Below are positions 17,008 through 25,297 of a stretch of 64,000 bases of DNA, in pieces. The stretch's first letter is position 1; the number at the start of each line of letters is the position of its first letter. A model generated the notes under the pieces. That model was not told the origin of the DNA. It worked only from the letters and a program-made list of their open reading frames with translations, and did not search any database. The translations under genes and the position numbers were made by a program. Source of the DNA: Streptomyces sp. NBC_01497 (GTDB lineage: Bacteria > Actinomycetota > Actinomycetes > Streptomycetales > Streptomycetaceae); contig NZ_CP109427.1 in the NCBI RefSeq assembly GCF_036250695.1, positions 7,998,001 through 8,062,000 on the forward strand, given 5' to 3'.

Positions 17008-18147
17008 ATGCCGATCACCCCGGACCGCCCCGGTGAAGGTTCCGCGGGGCCCGTCGTCGACCGCCTCGACGTGTCCGTGTGCAGGGTGCCGACCGAGGGC
17101 CCCGAGGCCGACACTCCCCTCGCCAGGACCGTGACCACGGTCGTCCTTGTGGAGATCGCCGCCGGGGGTGTCACCGGACTCGGCTGGACCTACGGCGACC
17201 CGGCCGTGGGCCAGGTGGTCACCGGCGCCCTCGCGCCCGTGGTCACGGGGCGCGCGGTCCACGACGTGCCGGCCGCACACCGGGCGATGAGCGGCGCGGT
17301 GGGGACCTTCGGCGGGCCCGGACTCGTCCGAGCGGCGATCTCCGCCGTCGACATCGCCCTGTGGGACCTGAAGGCCCGGCTGGTCGGCCTGCCGCTGACG
17401 CGCCTGCTCGGGGCCGTGGAACACCGGGTGCCGGTGTACGGGAGCGGCGGGCCTGTCTCGTACGGCCAGTTGCTGCTCGAACGGCAACTGCGCGGGTGGA
17501 CCGAGGACCTGGGCATCGGCCGCGTCAAGATCAGGATCGGCGAGGACCGGGGCCGCGCGCCCCAGCGCGACCTCGACCGGGTGCATGTGGCACGTGAGAT
17601 CCTGGGTCCGGTCCCCGAGTTGTACGTGGACGCTGGCGGAGCGTACAGCGTCAAGCAGGCGGTCCGGATTGCCGAGATGTTCGCCGACGACGGCGTGAGC
17701 TGGTTCGAGGAGCCCGTGCCCGCAGGCCACCCCGCGCTGCTGGCGCAGGTGCGGGAAGCCGTCACCGCCGAGGTCACCGCGGGTGCGGACGGCTGGGACC
17801 CGGCCTGCTTCGCCCGCCTGCTGCGGGCGGACGCCGTGGACTGCCTCCAGGCGGACGTCACCCGCTGCGGCGGCGTCACCGGCTGGCTGCGCGCCGCGGC
17901 TGTCGCGGAGGCCGGCGGACTGGAGATCTCAGGGCACGGCGCGCCCCACGCCCACGCCCATGTCGCCGCCGCGGTGCCGAACCTGCGCCACATCGAGTGG
18001 TCCCACGACCATGTCCGCGTCGAGAGCGCGCTCTTCGACGGCGTGCTGGACCCGGCGGGAGGCACCGTGGAGCCGGGTGCGTCCGGCGCCCCCGGCCTCG
18101 GGCTGACCCTGCGCCGGGAACAGGTGCGGCGCCACCGCGTCGCCTGA
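17008..18147 (+). CDS. Enolase-superfamily enzyme (mandelate racemase/muconate lactonizing type)
   Basis: This 379-residue protein has the N-terminal capping domain and the C-terminal barrel of the superfamily. The likely catalytic lysine motif is VKIRIG. Metal-ligand acids appear to be D in LYVDAGGAY and E in WFEEPVP, with the third in TAEVTAG. A histidine-rich block (SGHGAPHAHAHVAAA, then LRHIEWSHDH) supplies the second general base, as in mandelate racemase/sugar-acid dehydratase groups. It abstracts an alpha-proton from a carboxylate substrate; possible activities include racemisation, cycloisomerisation or sugar-acid dehydration. GGAGGAGA precedes the ATG. It is isolated in its transcription unit. 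Confidence 0.88.
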   Translation: MPITPDRPGEGSAGPVVDRLDVSVCRVPTEGPEADTPLARTVTTVVLVEIAAGGVTGLGWTYGDPAVGQVVTGALAPVVTGRAVHDVPAAHRAMSGAVGTFGGPGLVRAAISAVDIALWDLKARLVGLPLTRLLGAVEHRVPVYGSGGPVSYGQLLLERQLRGWTEDLGIGRVKIRIGEDRGRAPQRDLDRVHVAREILGPVPELYVDAGGAYSVKQAVRIAEMFADDGVSWFEEPVPAGHPALLAQVREAVTAEVTAGADGWDPACFARLLRADAVDCLQADVTRCGGVTGWLRAAAVAEAGGLEISGHGAPHAHAHVAAAVPNLRHIEWSHDHVRVESALFDGVLDPAGGTVEPGASGAPGLGLTLRREQVRRHRVA

Positions 18148-18459
18148 GGGCCGGGGCCGGCCGGTGTCACGCGTGCCGTGGCGCGGGCGGGCACCCGCCT
18201 GCCCTGTTCACCCGTGCACCCACGCACCCCTGCCCGTACCCGTCGACGACGATGGTCGTGAACGACGACGAAGGTCGTGGACATGGTGCGCCGCTCCCGG
18301 AGCGCACGCGGCCCGCGCCGCCTCGTGCGGACGGTGGCGGCCGGCCGGCGGACGACGTCCCTTTCGAGGGCGGGGAGCGCCCCGCCGGCCCTCCCGGCTC
18401 GCTAGGGTTGGAGATCCACGACGCGCGGCGTCGTCGACGAGCCCGAGGAAGGACCCCGC
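18148..18459. promoter_or_regulatory. metF upstream region
   Basis: This 312-base gap has no gene. TAGGGT at 18403-18408 is a good -10 hexamer for metF, giving a leader of about 45 bases. A small hairpin CGACGC/GCGTCG lies within the leader, near 18419-18433. I could not recognise a known riboswitch. Confidence 0.4.
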
Positions 18460-19410
18460 ATGGCGGCCACGACCGCAGACCGTCCGTACTCCCAGGGAGA
18501 GGGGCAGGGGCTGCGCGCCCTCCTGGCGTCCGGCCGGCCCTCGTTCTCCTTCGAGTTCTTCCCGCCGAAGACGGAGGCGGGCGAGCGGACCCTGTGGAAG
18601 GCGATCCGTCGCATCGAGCCGCTGTCGCCGTCCTTCGTCTCGGTGACGTACGGGGCGGGCGGCTCCTCCCGCGACCGGACCGTCGAGGTGACCAAGCGCA
18701 TCGCCGCCGAGACCACACTGCGGCCCGTCGCCCACCTGACCGCCGTCGGCCACTCCGTCACCGAGCTGCGGCACATCATCGGCCAGTACGCCGACGCCGG
18801 GATCCGTGACGTGCTCGCGCTGCGAGGCGACCCTCCGGGTGACCCGAAGGGCGAGTGGGTGCGGCATCCCGAGGGGTTCGGCCAGGCGCACGAGCTGGTG
18901 ACGCTCATCAAGGAGCTCGGCGACTTCAGCGTCGGCGTCGCCGCCTTCCCCGAGCGGCACCCGCGCTCGGCGGACTGGGACAGCGACATCCGCAACTTCG
19001 CCGCCAAGTGCCGGGCCGGGGCGGACTACGCCATCACCCAGATGTTCTTCGACGTGGAGGACTACCTGCGGCTGCGGGACCGGCTCGCCGCCGCCGGCTG
19101 CGTGACGCCAATCATCCCCGAGATCATGCCGGCCACGGACGTACGGCAGATCCGCCGCTTCGCCGAGCTCAGCGACGCGCGCTTCCCCGACGTCCTGGCC
19201 CAGCGCCTCGAAGCCGCGCGCGACGACGCCGCCGAGGGGCACCGGATCGGTGTCGAGCACGCCACCGCGATGGCTGAGCGGCTGCTCGCGGAGGGCGCCC
19301 CTGGCCTGCACTACATCACGCTCAACCGCTCGACGGCGACCCTGGAGATCCACCAGAACCTGGGCGTGCGCGAGCGCCCGGGCGGGGAACTCGCGGCCCT
19401 TCCGCGCTGA
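18460..19410 (+). CDS. metF: Methylenetetrahydrofolate reductase [NAD(P)H]
   Basis: This 316-residue cytosolic flavoprotein reduces 5,10-methylene-THF to 5-methyl-THF, the methyl donor for methionine synthesis. Family hallmarks are [17 protein letters not shown] (with the catalytic Glu), [23 protein letters not shown] (Asp binding folate), YAITQMFFD and [11 protein letters not shown]. The C-terminus [14 protein letters not shown] is also typical. GAGGAAGGA lies before the ATG. It appears to be monocistronic, with a -10 at 18403. Confidence 0.97.
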   Translation: MAATTADRPYSQGEGQGLRALLASGRPSFSFEFFPPKTEAGERTLWKAIRRIEPLSPSFVSVTYGAGGSSRDRTVEVTKRIAAETTLRPVAHLTAVGHSVTELRHIIGQYADAGIRDVLALRGDPPGDPKGEWVRHPEGFGQAHELVTLIKELGDFSVGVAAFPERHPRSADWDSDIRNFAAKCRAGADYAITQMFFDVEDYLRLRDRLAAAGCVTPIIPEIMPATDVRQIRRFAELSDARFPDVLAQRLEAARDDAAEGHRIGVEHATAMAERLLAEGAPGLHYITLNRSTATLEIHQNLGVRERPGGELAALPR

Positions 19411-19552
19411 CGGCGTCCCGCCTGCCGGCACGGGCCTTCTGCGTCCCGGCACGGGCAGCGTCCGTCCCGCCCCACCGCGTCGGCTCCGGGGGCGGACGCA
19501 GGGGGCCGGGGGAGCGGAGCACGCAATTCCGCCACGTCGTAGCATGCACCGT

Positions 19553-20536
19553 ATGGAGCAGCGTGTATTGGGCCGGACCGGCCGTGACGTATCCGTGGTC
19601 GGACTCGGGACCTGGCAGCTCGGCGCCGACTGGGGCGAGGTGGCGGAGGCAGACGCCGCCGCCGTGCTCGACGCCGCCGTCGAGTCGGGTGTGACCTTCT
19701 TCGACACCGCGGACGTCTACGGCGACGGCCGCAGCGAACAGCTGATCGGCAGTTATCTCAAGGAGCGCCCGGACGCCGGGATCTTCGTCGCGACGAAGAT
19801 GGGCCGCCGCGCCGAGCAGCTGCCCGAGAACTACGTCCTCGCCAACTTCCGGGCGTGGAACGACAGGTCCCGGGCCAACCTGGGCGTCGACACCCTCGAT
19901 CTGGTCCAGCTGCACTGCCCGCCGACCGCGGTCTTCGCGTCCGACGAGGTGTTCGACGCGCTCGACACCCTCGTCGAGGAACAGCGGATCGCCGCGTACG
20001 GCGTGAGCGTCGAGACCTGCGCGCAGGCGCTGACCGCCATCGCGCGGCCCGGCGTCGCGAGTGTGCAGATCATCCTCAACCCGTTCCGCCTCAAGCCGCT
20101 GGACGAGGTGCTCCCGGCGGCCCGCGCGGCCGGCGTGGGCATCATCGCCCGTGTCCCGCTCGCCTCCGGTCTGCTGACCGGGAAGTACACGAAGGACACG
20201 GTCTTCGCGGAGAACGACCACCGCTCCTTCAACCGGCACGGTGAGGCGTTCGACCAGGGCGAGACGTTCTCCGGCGTCGACTACGAGACGGGTCTCGCCG
20301 CCGCGGCCGAGTTCGCCGGCCTGGTCCCCGCGGGCGCCACGTCCGCGCAGACGGCGCTGCGCTGGATCGTCCAGCAGCCCGGCGTCAGCAGTGTCATTCC
20401 CGGTGCCAGGTCGGTGGCGCAGGCGAAAGGCAACGCGTCGGCCGCCGAGCTGCCCCCGCTGGGTCCCGAGGTGGTGGCGGCGGTGCGCGACCTGTACGAC
20501 CGCAGGATCAGGGAGTCCGTGCACGGTCGCTGGTAG
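19553..20536 (+). CDS. Aldo/keto reductase family oxidoreductase
   Basis: This 327-residue (beta/alpha)8 NADPH-dependent carbonyl reductase has the catalytic tetrad: Asp and Tyr in FFDTADVYGDG, Lys in FVATKMG and His in LVQLHCPP. The C-terminal cofactor loop reads SSVIPGARSVAQ. I chose ATG at 19553; ATG at 19544 would add only MHR. No ribosome-binding site is visible. TAGCAT sits seven bases upstream of the ATG, so the mRNA may be leaderless. It belongs to the AKR11/YhdN-like group of general stress reductases. The substrate is unknown. Confidence 0.9.
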   Translation: MEQRVLGRTGRDVSVVGLGTWQLGADWGEVAEADAAAVLDAAVESGVTFFDTADVYGDGRSEQLIGSYLKERPDAGIFVATKMGRRAEQLPENYVLANFRAWNDRSRANLGVDTLDLVQLHCPPTAVFASDEVFDALDTLVEEQRIAAYGVSVETCAQALTAIARPGVASVQIILNPFRLKPLDEVLPAARAAGVGIIARVPLASGLLTGKYTKDTVFAENDHRSFNRHGEAFDQGETFSGVDYETGLAAAAEFAGLVPAGATSAQTALRWIVQQPGVSSVIPGARSVAQAKGNASAAELPPLGPEVVAAVRDLYDRRIRESVHGRW

Positions 20537-20642
20537 TGCGCCGGGGACCGACTGGGCCGCAGGGGTGAACTCCTGGGCGCGGTGGGCGACACGAGGCGGA
20601 CCCATGGTGCCGTCTTCTGTGGCTGTACCGCGCCCGGCGATG

Positions 20643-20799
20643 TAGCGTCATGATCAGCTGTCGTGGTTCCGAAGTACCGCTCGCCCGTGACGCTCCGTTA
20701 CGGGCGTTCATGCTGTCCAGCGTGTCCGGACCAAGGCGATCACCTCCGGGCCGCCGCGCCGTGCGGCGGCCCTCGCTTCGCGGAATACGGAGAATCGGC
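20643..20799 (+). promoter_or_regulatory. Long 5' UTR of the cold-shock gene with a stable hairpin
   Basis: A TAGCGT hexamer at 20643-20648 could be a -10, implying a leader of about 145 bases. Within it, GGGCCGCCGC (20748-20757) and GCGGCGGCCC (20763-20772) form a perfect 10-pair stem with a five-base loop, ending 27 bases before the ATG. Long structured leaders are usual for cold-shock genes and act as temperature sensors in other bacteria. That role here is inferred. Confidence 0.6.
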
Positions 20800-21003
20800 A
20801 TGGCCAGTGGCACCGTCAAGTGGTTCAACTCGGAAAAGGGCTTCGGCTTCATCGCGCAGGACAGCGGCGGACCGGACGTCTTCGCGCACTACTCCAACAT
20901 CTCGACGACCGGCTACCGCGAGCTGGCGGAGGGCCAGAAGGTCACCTTCGACGTGACCCAGGGCAACAAGGGCCCCCAGGCGGAGAACATCCTCCCCTCC
21001 TGA
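20800..21003 (+). CDS. Cold-shock protein (CspA family)
   Basis: This 67-residue single-stranded nucleic-acid-binding protein has one cold-shock domain. Both RNA-binding motifs are clear: KGFGFIAQ (RNP1) and DVFAHYS (RNP2). The N-terminus ASGTVKWFN is near-invariant in actinobacterial Csps. It acts as an RNA chaperone and antiterminator. The gene has a long leader with a hairpin and is closed by a perfect 18-pair terminator hairpin. Confidence 0.97.
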   Translation: MASGTVKWFNSEKGFGFIAQDSGGPDVFAHYSNISTTGYRELAEGQKVTFDVTQGNKGPQAENILPS

Positions 21004-21049
21004 TTGATCCACGGCGTCCGCCCCCGCGGCGGACACGAGGACGATCCCG

Positions 21050-21090
21050 GGGCGTGGGCCCGGTGGCAGTCGGCCACCGGGCCCACGCCC
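21050..21090 (+). terminator. Strong terminator after the cold-shock gene
   Basis: GGGCGTGGGCCCGGTGGC (21050-21067) pairs without mismatch with GCCACCGGGCCCACGCCC (21073-21090) over the five-base loop AGTCG. It lies 47 bases after the stop codon. TTC follows, but no long U-tract. Confidence 0.9.
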
Positions 21091-21262
21091 TTCGCGCCTC
21101 CCGGGCCACTGTCGGGTCTGGGGTCCCTCTTCTGCGCTTCCCCGATGGCGTGAGCGCTGGGGGACGGCTGTCATGGAGCGAAGAGGGCGTCACCCGTGGC
21201 GCCCGATGACCGACACGGTGGGTGCCCCACCCGTGGTCGTCTCGGCAAAGGGAGCCGCGCCA

Positions 21263-22426
21263 ATGCCTCGTGACCCGCATACCGCAGAAGGAGAACAGGA
21301 TCCTCCGCCTCCCCGAGCGGGCGGGGACACGACCCGGGAACCCATACGTACCCTCCTGTGGACGGCGGCGACCATCCGCCCGCTGGACGAGGTCGCCGCG
21401 CTCGTCAGCCTGCTCCGGCGTACGGGGGAGGTGCCGAGCCCCGCGGACGAGGCGCTCAGGGCGGCGGCCGTCGCCCGTCCGCTGGATGAGGTCAGGCAGC
21501 TCGTCCTCATGCTCAACGAACCGCCGGATCGACAGGACGAGATGGACGCGGCCCTGCGCGCCGTCGCTGTGGGGCGTCCCATCGAGGATGTCGCCCACCT
21601 CGTCAGCATCCTGGGATTCGAGGGCTCCGAGCCGGCCGGGACAGCGGGGGAGCGTCCCGTCCGCGCGGCGACGGCGGCCTCGGTCGCGGAGCGCGTGACA
21701 GCGCACGAACCCGTTCTGGCACCGGCGCGGGAGGCCGTGCTGGAAGCCGTGTCCGAAGCGGGACCCGCGGCGGGGGAGCCGCCGGTCGTCGCGGACGCGC
21801 AGGCGGCTGCCGTCGTCGACGCTCCCGAGCCGGCGCGCCGACAGGCGTCCGCGGTACGGACAGCCGGCGCCGAGCCCCCCGGTGTCGACACGTTCCGCTT
21901 CGTGCCGCCCGCCACCACCCGGACCCGGATTGCTCCCGCGTCACCGGCGCCCCGCCCGGCCGCGCGGCACGCCGCCAGGACCGCCGTGCCCGACCGTGAC
22001 GCCCGGGCCGCCCGCCCGGCCCCGTCCCCGGCGCTCGGGTCCGTCCTGCGTTGGCCCGCCGGTGCGGTGCTGATCGTCATGGGCCTGCTCCATCTGCCCG
22101 AGGACCTCGGCGAACTCCGCTCCGGCGGCGTCACCGACATGCTCTGCGTGGTCATCACCGTGCTCTGCCTGGTGCTCGCGGCCTGGCTGATGGTGCGGGA
22201 CATGGCGTGGACCTGGGGCGCGAGCGCGGTGGTCGCGGGCGCGGTGCTGGTCATCCACTCGATGGTCGGCTTCGGCAGCATCACACTGCCGGGCAGCAGC
22301 CTCGGCGGGGCGTACAGGTGGGCGAGCGCCATCGCGCTGGTCTGCGCGATCGCGGCACTCGCCCTGAGCGGCTCGGCGCTGATGCGCAGGCACCCGCAGG
22401 GCGTCACCGGTGACGTCGGCTCGTAG
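21263..22426 (+). CDS. Membrane protein with three RPLDEV repeats
   Basis: This 387-residue protein is of unknown function. The N-terminal third contains three copies of a 33-residue repeat with cores RPLDEV (39-44), RPLDEV (72-77) and RPIEDV (105-110), each followed by (V)xxLV-x-x-L, probably helical hairpins. An Ala/Pro/Arg-rich disordered linker follows (about 130-280). Four transmembrane segments form the C-terminal part (WPAGAVLIVMGLLHL, MLCVVITVLCLVLAAWLMV, ASAVVAGAVLVIHSMV, ASAIALVCAIAALALSG). I chose ATG at 21263 because AAAGGGAG lies eight bases upstream; ATGs at 21173 and 21206 are alternatives. The repeats are predicted cytosolic. A convergent terminator hairpin separates it from the carotenoid oxygenase gene. 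Confidence 0.75.
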   Translation: MPRDPHTAEGEQDPPPPRAGGDTTREPIRTLLWTAATIRPLDEVAALVSLLRRTGEVPSPADEALRAAAVARPLDEVRQLVLMLNEPPDRQDEMDAALRAVAVGRPIEDVAHLVSILGFEGSEPAGTAGERPVRAATAASVAERVTAHEPVLAPAREAVLEAVSEAGPAAGEPPVVADAQAAAVVDAPEPARRQASAVRTAGAEPPGVDTFRFVPPATTRTRIAPASPAPRPAARHAARTAVPDRDARAARPAPSPALGSVLRWPAGAVLIVMGLLHLPEDLGELRSGGVTDMLCVVITVLCLVLAAWLMVRDMAWTWGASAVVAGAVLVIHSMVGFGSITLPGSSLGGAYRWASAIALVCAIAALALSGSALMRRHPQGVTGDVGS

Positions 22427-22447
22427 CCCGCGACCCGTCCCGTGCGA

Positions 22448-22491
22448 CGGCGGCGCCCCCTGCCGTCAACGCGTTCCAGGGGGCGCCGCCG
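22448..22491. terminator. Bidirectional terminator between convergent genes
   Basis: CGGCGGCGCCCCCTG (22448-22462) pairs perfectly with CAGGGGGCGCCGCCG (22477-22491) with a 14-base loop. It lies between the convergent 3' ends of the RPLDEV-repeat gene and the carotenoid oxygenase gene. Confidence 0.85.
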
Positions 22492-22497
22492 CGTGCG

Positions 22498-23856
22498 TCA
22501 GGCGGTCCGGTCGGGCAGCCAGTTGCCGTGGAAGCCGGCCGGGACGCGGCGCGGCAGGTGGACGACCGCGACAGGCGGCGCAGCAAGGTGGTCGGCGTCG
22601 AGTATCACCAGGTCGCTGCGGTCGGTGGCCGCGTCGTACACGAAGGTCATGAGCCAGCCGGGGCCGCCGGGGACATCGTCGGCCGGCGCGAAGGCCGCCT
22701 CCCCCGGCGCTCTGCCGGCGCCGAAGACATGGCTCGTCACCGCACCGGAGTCCAGGTGGTAGCGGTGCAGCGCGCCACGGCCGTGCCCCCCGTCCGTCCG
22801 CCCGGCCGCCTGCGTCGCGTGGCCGAACGCGCTGGGCAGTCCGGCGAGCCGGTCGTCGATCCGCGGGAACTCGGCGCGCCGGTCGTCCAGCCGCTCCTCG
22901 CGGACCGCGCCGGTGGTCAGGTCGATCGTCCACCGCCACAGCGACGCGCTCCCGTCGAGGGCCACGCCGTCGCCGAGGGAGGGGTAGCGCGACACGTGGA
23001 GCACCAGGCGGGTTCCGTCCGCCCCCTCGTGGGCGTTGAGCGTGTGGAAGACGTAGCAGGGTTCGATGTCGAACCAGCGGACCGGACCGAACGGGTCGTC
23101 GCGCCGCAGCACCCCGAGCCGGGCCCCGTTCTGCGGCGACCACACGTACGGCATGCCGCCGCCGGGGGCCGTCGCCCGCCCACGGTCGAAGACGACCGGG
23201 AGGTCCATGAAGACCACATGGCGGGCGGTGAGGTGGAAGTCGTGCATCATCGTCGCCGCGGGCACCTCGATCTCCCGGCTGACCGTCAGCTGCCCGGCCG
23301 CGTCGGCGCGGTGGTAGGTCAGATACGGGGGCCTTCCCGCGCCGTACCCGAAGAAGTGCAGCTCGCCCGTGGTGGGGCAGACCTTCGGGTGAGCGGTCAT
23401 CGCCGTGCCGAGCCGCCCGCCGAAGTCGTACGGTCCGACGGTCCCGAGTTCGTGACCGGGCTCGCAGGTCAGCTCGTAGGGGAACGACGACTCGACGAGG
23501 GCGAGCGTGCGCCCGGCGTGCCGTACGACATGGGTGTTGGCGACGCCTGCGGTCAGGTCGCTGCGGCCGTGAACGTCCCGGGTCCGGGCGCCGTGTTCGA
23601 AGGTGCTGGTGCGGACCCATCGGTTGCGGTAGGCGACAGCGCGGCCGCTCTCCAGCCGGACGCCGTGCACCATGCCGTCACCGAGGAACCAGTGGGCGGA
23701 CGCGGCCTCGCGGGGGTTGGGTCCGTTGCGCAGGTACCAGCCGGTCAGCTCGGGCGGTACCGCCCCGGTCACTTCCAGCGCCCGGGTGGTGAGTTCGTCG
23801 GGCACGGGGGCGTAGTTCCCCGCGAGGTGCGGCGCGGGTGCGTCGGCCGTGGTCAT
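22498..23856 (-). CDS. Carotenoid cleavage oxygenase family protein
   Basis: This 452-residue seven-bladed propeller Fe(II) dioxygenase cleaves a double bond in carotenoids, apocarotenoids or stilbenes. The four iron-ligand histidines are in AHPKV, MHDFH, FHTLNAHEG and the C-terminal GFHGNW. The N-terminal YLRNGPNP and HWFLGDGMVHGVRL blocks are signature. The start at 23856 has AAGGGA nine bases upstream. No carotenoid synthesis genes are present in the window. A small membrane protein gene lies 97 bases upstream on the same strand, and a PadR gene faces it further up. Substrate transport or membrane association through the neighbour is a guess. Confidence 0.9.
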   Translation of the reverse strand: MTTADAPAPHLAGNYAPVPDELTTRALEVTGAVPPELTGWYLRNGPNPREAASAHWFLGDGMVHGVRLESGRAVAYRNRWVRTSTFEHGARTRDVHGRSDLTAGVANTHVVRHAGRTLALVESSFPYELTCEPGHELGTVGPYDFGGRLGTAMTAHPKVCPTTGELHFFGYGAGRPPYLTYHRADAAGQLTVSREIEVPAATMMHDFHLTARHVVFMDLPVVFDRGRATAPGGGMPYVWSPQNGARLGVLRRDDPFGPVRWFDIEPCYVFHTLNAHEGADGTRLVLHVSRYPSLGDGVALDGSASLWRWTIDLTTGAVREERLDDRRAEFPRIDDRLAGLPSAFGHATQAAGRTDGGHGRGALHRYHLDSGAVTSHVFGAGRAPGEAAFAPADDVPGGPGWLMTFVYDAATDRSDLVILDADHLAAPPVAVVHLPRRVPAGFHGNWLPDRTA

Positions 23857-23953
23857 GATCGGTCCCTTCGTGAGGGTCGGGAGTGGTGCGGCTCGTGTGG
23901 TCGCGGGCCTGTGGGCGGGGCGCGGAACGGTCCGCGGGGTGGGGTGCGCCGGT

Positions 23954-24559
23954 TCAGGCCGCTTCGCCCGCGCTGCCGGAGGATGTCGGGGCGGCTCCCG
24001 CGGCGGCTCCCGTACGGGCGAGGCGGGCGCGGACCCGGCGCGGATAGAGGGAGGTGAAGAGGGCGGGCGTGGCCAGCCCCACGACGTGGACCAGGATGAT
24101 GACCCAGTCGGGCGCGTCCTTGGCCGAGCAGGCGATGAGCGCGGCACCGGAGAAGGTGAAGGCGGTGGCCCAGACCGACGTGATGATCACGTTGACCCGG
24201 AGGAAGCCCGGCGTGTGCCAGTACTCCCGCGGTGTCTGCTGCCGGGCGATGCCCAGGGTGAAGGGCCTGCGGATGGCCAGCGACAGCCAGGCGGTCAGGC
24301 AGAGCCACACGAACGACATCGCGCTGTCGTAGGGCTTCAGCGCGGAGCCGGGATCGGCGAACGCGAGTGCGCCGAGGGGCACGAAGTAGATCACCGTGCT
24401 GATGTCGAGGATCAGGGCGTCCGCGGCGATCCCGCCGCGCAGCCCGCCCGCCAGCAGGATGCTGCCGGTGGCGAGGGCGGCGACGGCCCCCCAGCGCCAG
24501 TCGGCCGACGACACGGCGGCGAACACGATCCACGGAATGAAACCACGCAGGTAGCCCAC
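23954..24559 (-). CDS. Integral membrane protein of unknown function
   Basis: This 201-residue protein has about five or six hydrophobic helices (for example FIPWIVFAAVSS, WGAVAALATGSILLAGGL, AMSFVWLCLTAWLSLA, VNVIITSVWATAFTFSG, VIILVHVVGLATPALF) and an Ala/Ser-rich cytosolic tail. I do not recognise the family. It is the first gene of the minus-strand unit leading to the carotenoid oxygenase. Its promoter lies in the PadR operator region (TTGACA at 24629-24634 read on the minus strand, then TACTTT 18 bases on), so PadR is the likely regulator of the unit. Confidence 0.75.
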   Translation of the reverse strand: MGYLRGFIPWIVFAAVSSADWRWGAVAALATGSILLAGGLRGGIAADALILDISTVIYFVPLGALAFADPGSALKPYDSAMSFVWLCLTAWLSLAIRRPFTLGIARQQTPREYWHTPGFLRVNVIITSVWATAFTFSGAALIACSAKDAPDWVIILVHVVGLATPALFTSLYPRRVRARLARTGAAAGAAPTSSGSAGEAA

Positions 24560-24593
24560 GGCTGCTCTCCCTGAGAACTCCGTTATTCCAATA

Positions 24594-24634
24594 TTGACAG
24601 GTCAAAAGTAGAAGGTCTTCCTTTGATGTGTCAA
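24594..24634. promoter_or_regulatory. Bidirectional promoter and candidate PadR operator
   Basis: This AT-rich 41-base imperfect dyad is centred on 24614. Its ends are TTGACA (24594-24599) and TGTCAA (24629-24634), with inner arms GTCAAAAG (24601-24608) and CCTTTGAT (24620-24627). Read on the minus strand, the right arm is a -35 (TTGACA, spacer 18, TACTTT). On the plus strand, TTGATG (24623-24628), 16 bases, then TAGGGT (24645-24650) ends seven bases before the PadR ATG. PadR proteins bind such long dyads and autoregulate. Confidence 0.65.
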
Positions 24635-24657
24635 CACTGGAAGGTAGGGTCGTTCCC

Positions 24658-25182
24658 ATGAGCCTTCGGCACGCACTTCTCGGACTCCTGGTGGAACGCA
24701 CCGGCAGTGGCTACGACCTGATGAAGCTGTTCGACACCTCACTCGCGAGCGTCTGGCCGGCCACCCAGAGCCAGGTCTACGGCGAGCTCAACCGGCTCGA
24801 CGCCGGGGGCCTGATCGAGGTCGTCGCCGAGGGCGCCAGGGGCCGCAAGGATTACGGCATCACCGCGGACGGGAAGGCCGAGCTGCACCGCTGGCTGGTG
24901 GAGAACGAGGAGCACAAGCCGCAGCGCAGTGAGCCGCTACTGCAGGTCTTCTTCCTCGGGGTGCTCGCGAAGGACGAGGCCGCGGCGCGCATGCGCCGCT
25001 GGGCGGAGCTCTCGGAGGCGCAGCACCAGCAACTGGTCGGACTCCGGGAGGGCGTCGACTGGGGTGAGGACATGCTGTCCACCGGTGGCGCGCTGGCGCT
25101 GGAGTACGGCCTGAGACTGCGCGCGATGGAGCAGGAGTGGGCCCGCTGGGCCGCGGAGCGGATCGAGCAGGGCCGGTCCTGA
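24658..25182 (+). CDS. PadR-family transcriptional regulator
   Basis: This 174-residue protein has the PadR winged helix at the N-terminus (MSLRHALLGLLVERTGSGYD, QVYGELNRLDAGGLIEV, KDYGITADGKAEL) and a C-terminal helical dimerisation domain of the Vir-type. It is a repressor that responds to small phenolics or drugs in known cases. TAGGGT ends seven bases upstream of the ATG and no ribosome-binding site is present, suggesting a leaderless mRNA. The dyad between this gene and the divergent membrane protein/carotenoid oxygenase unit is its likely operator. Confidence 0.9.
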   Translation: MSLRHALLGLLVERTGSGYDLMKLFDTSLASVWPATQSQVYGELNRLDAGGLIEVVAEGARGRKDYGITADGKAELHRWLVENEEHKPQRSEPLLQVFFLGVLAKDEAAARMRRWAELSEAQHQQLVGLREGVDWGEDMLSTGGALALEYGLRLRAMEQEWARWAAERIEQGRS

Positions 25183-25200
25183 GGTACCGCGCCCGCGGTG

Positions 25201-25253
25201 CGACGGCGCGTCTCCGTGTCCGCGCACGGCACGGACAGGGAGGCGCGCCGTCG
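25201..25253. terminator. Long hairpin between convergent PadR and MFS genes
   Basis: CGACGGCGCG (25201-25210) pairs with CGCGCCGTCG (25244-25253). The inner arms TCTCCGTGTCCG and CGGACAGGGAGG pair with two mismatches. It lies between the convergent 3' ends of the PadR and MFS genes and can terminate both. Confidence 0.8.
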
Positions 25254-25297
25254 GCCGGGCACGGCGCACTGCGACGGGTCGCGCGGCCGGCGCCCGG

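Noticed and set aside
14928..18147. The dioxygenase and enolase-superfamily genes as one aromatic catabolic operon.
   Set aside because: They lie on opposite strands with a response regulator between, and no other pathway gene is present.
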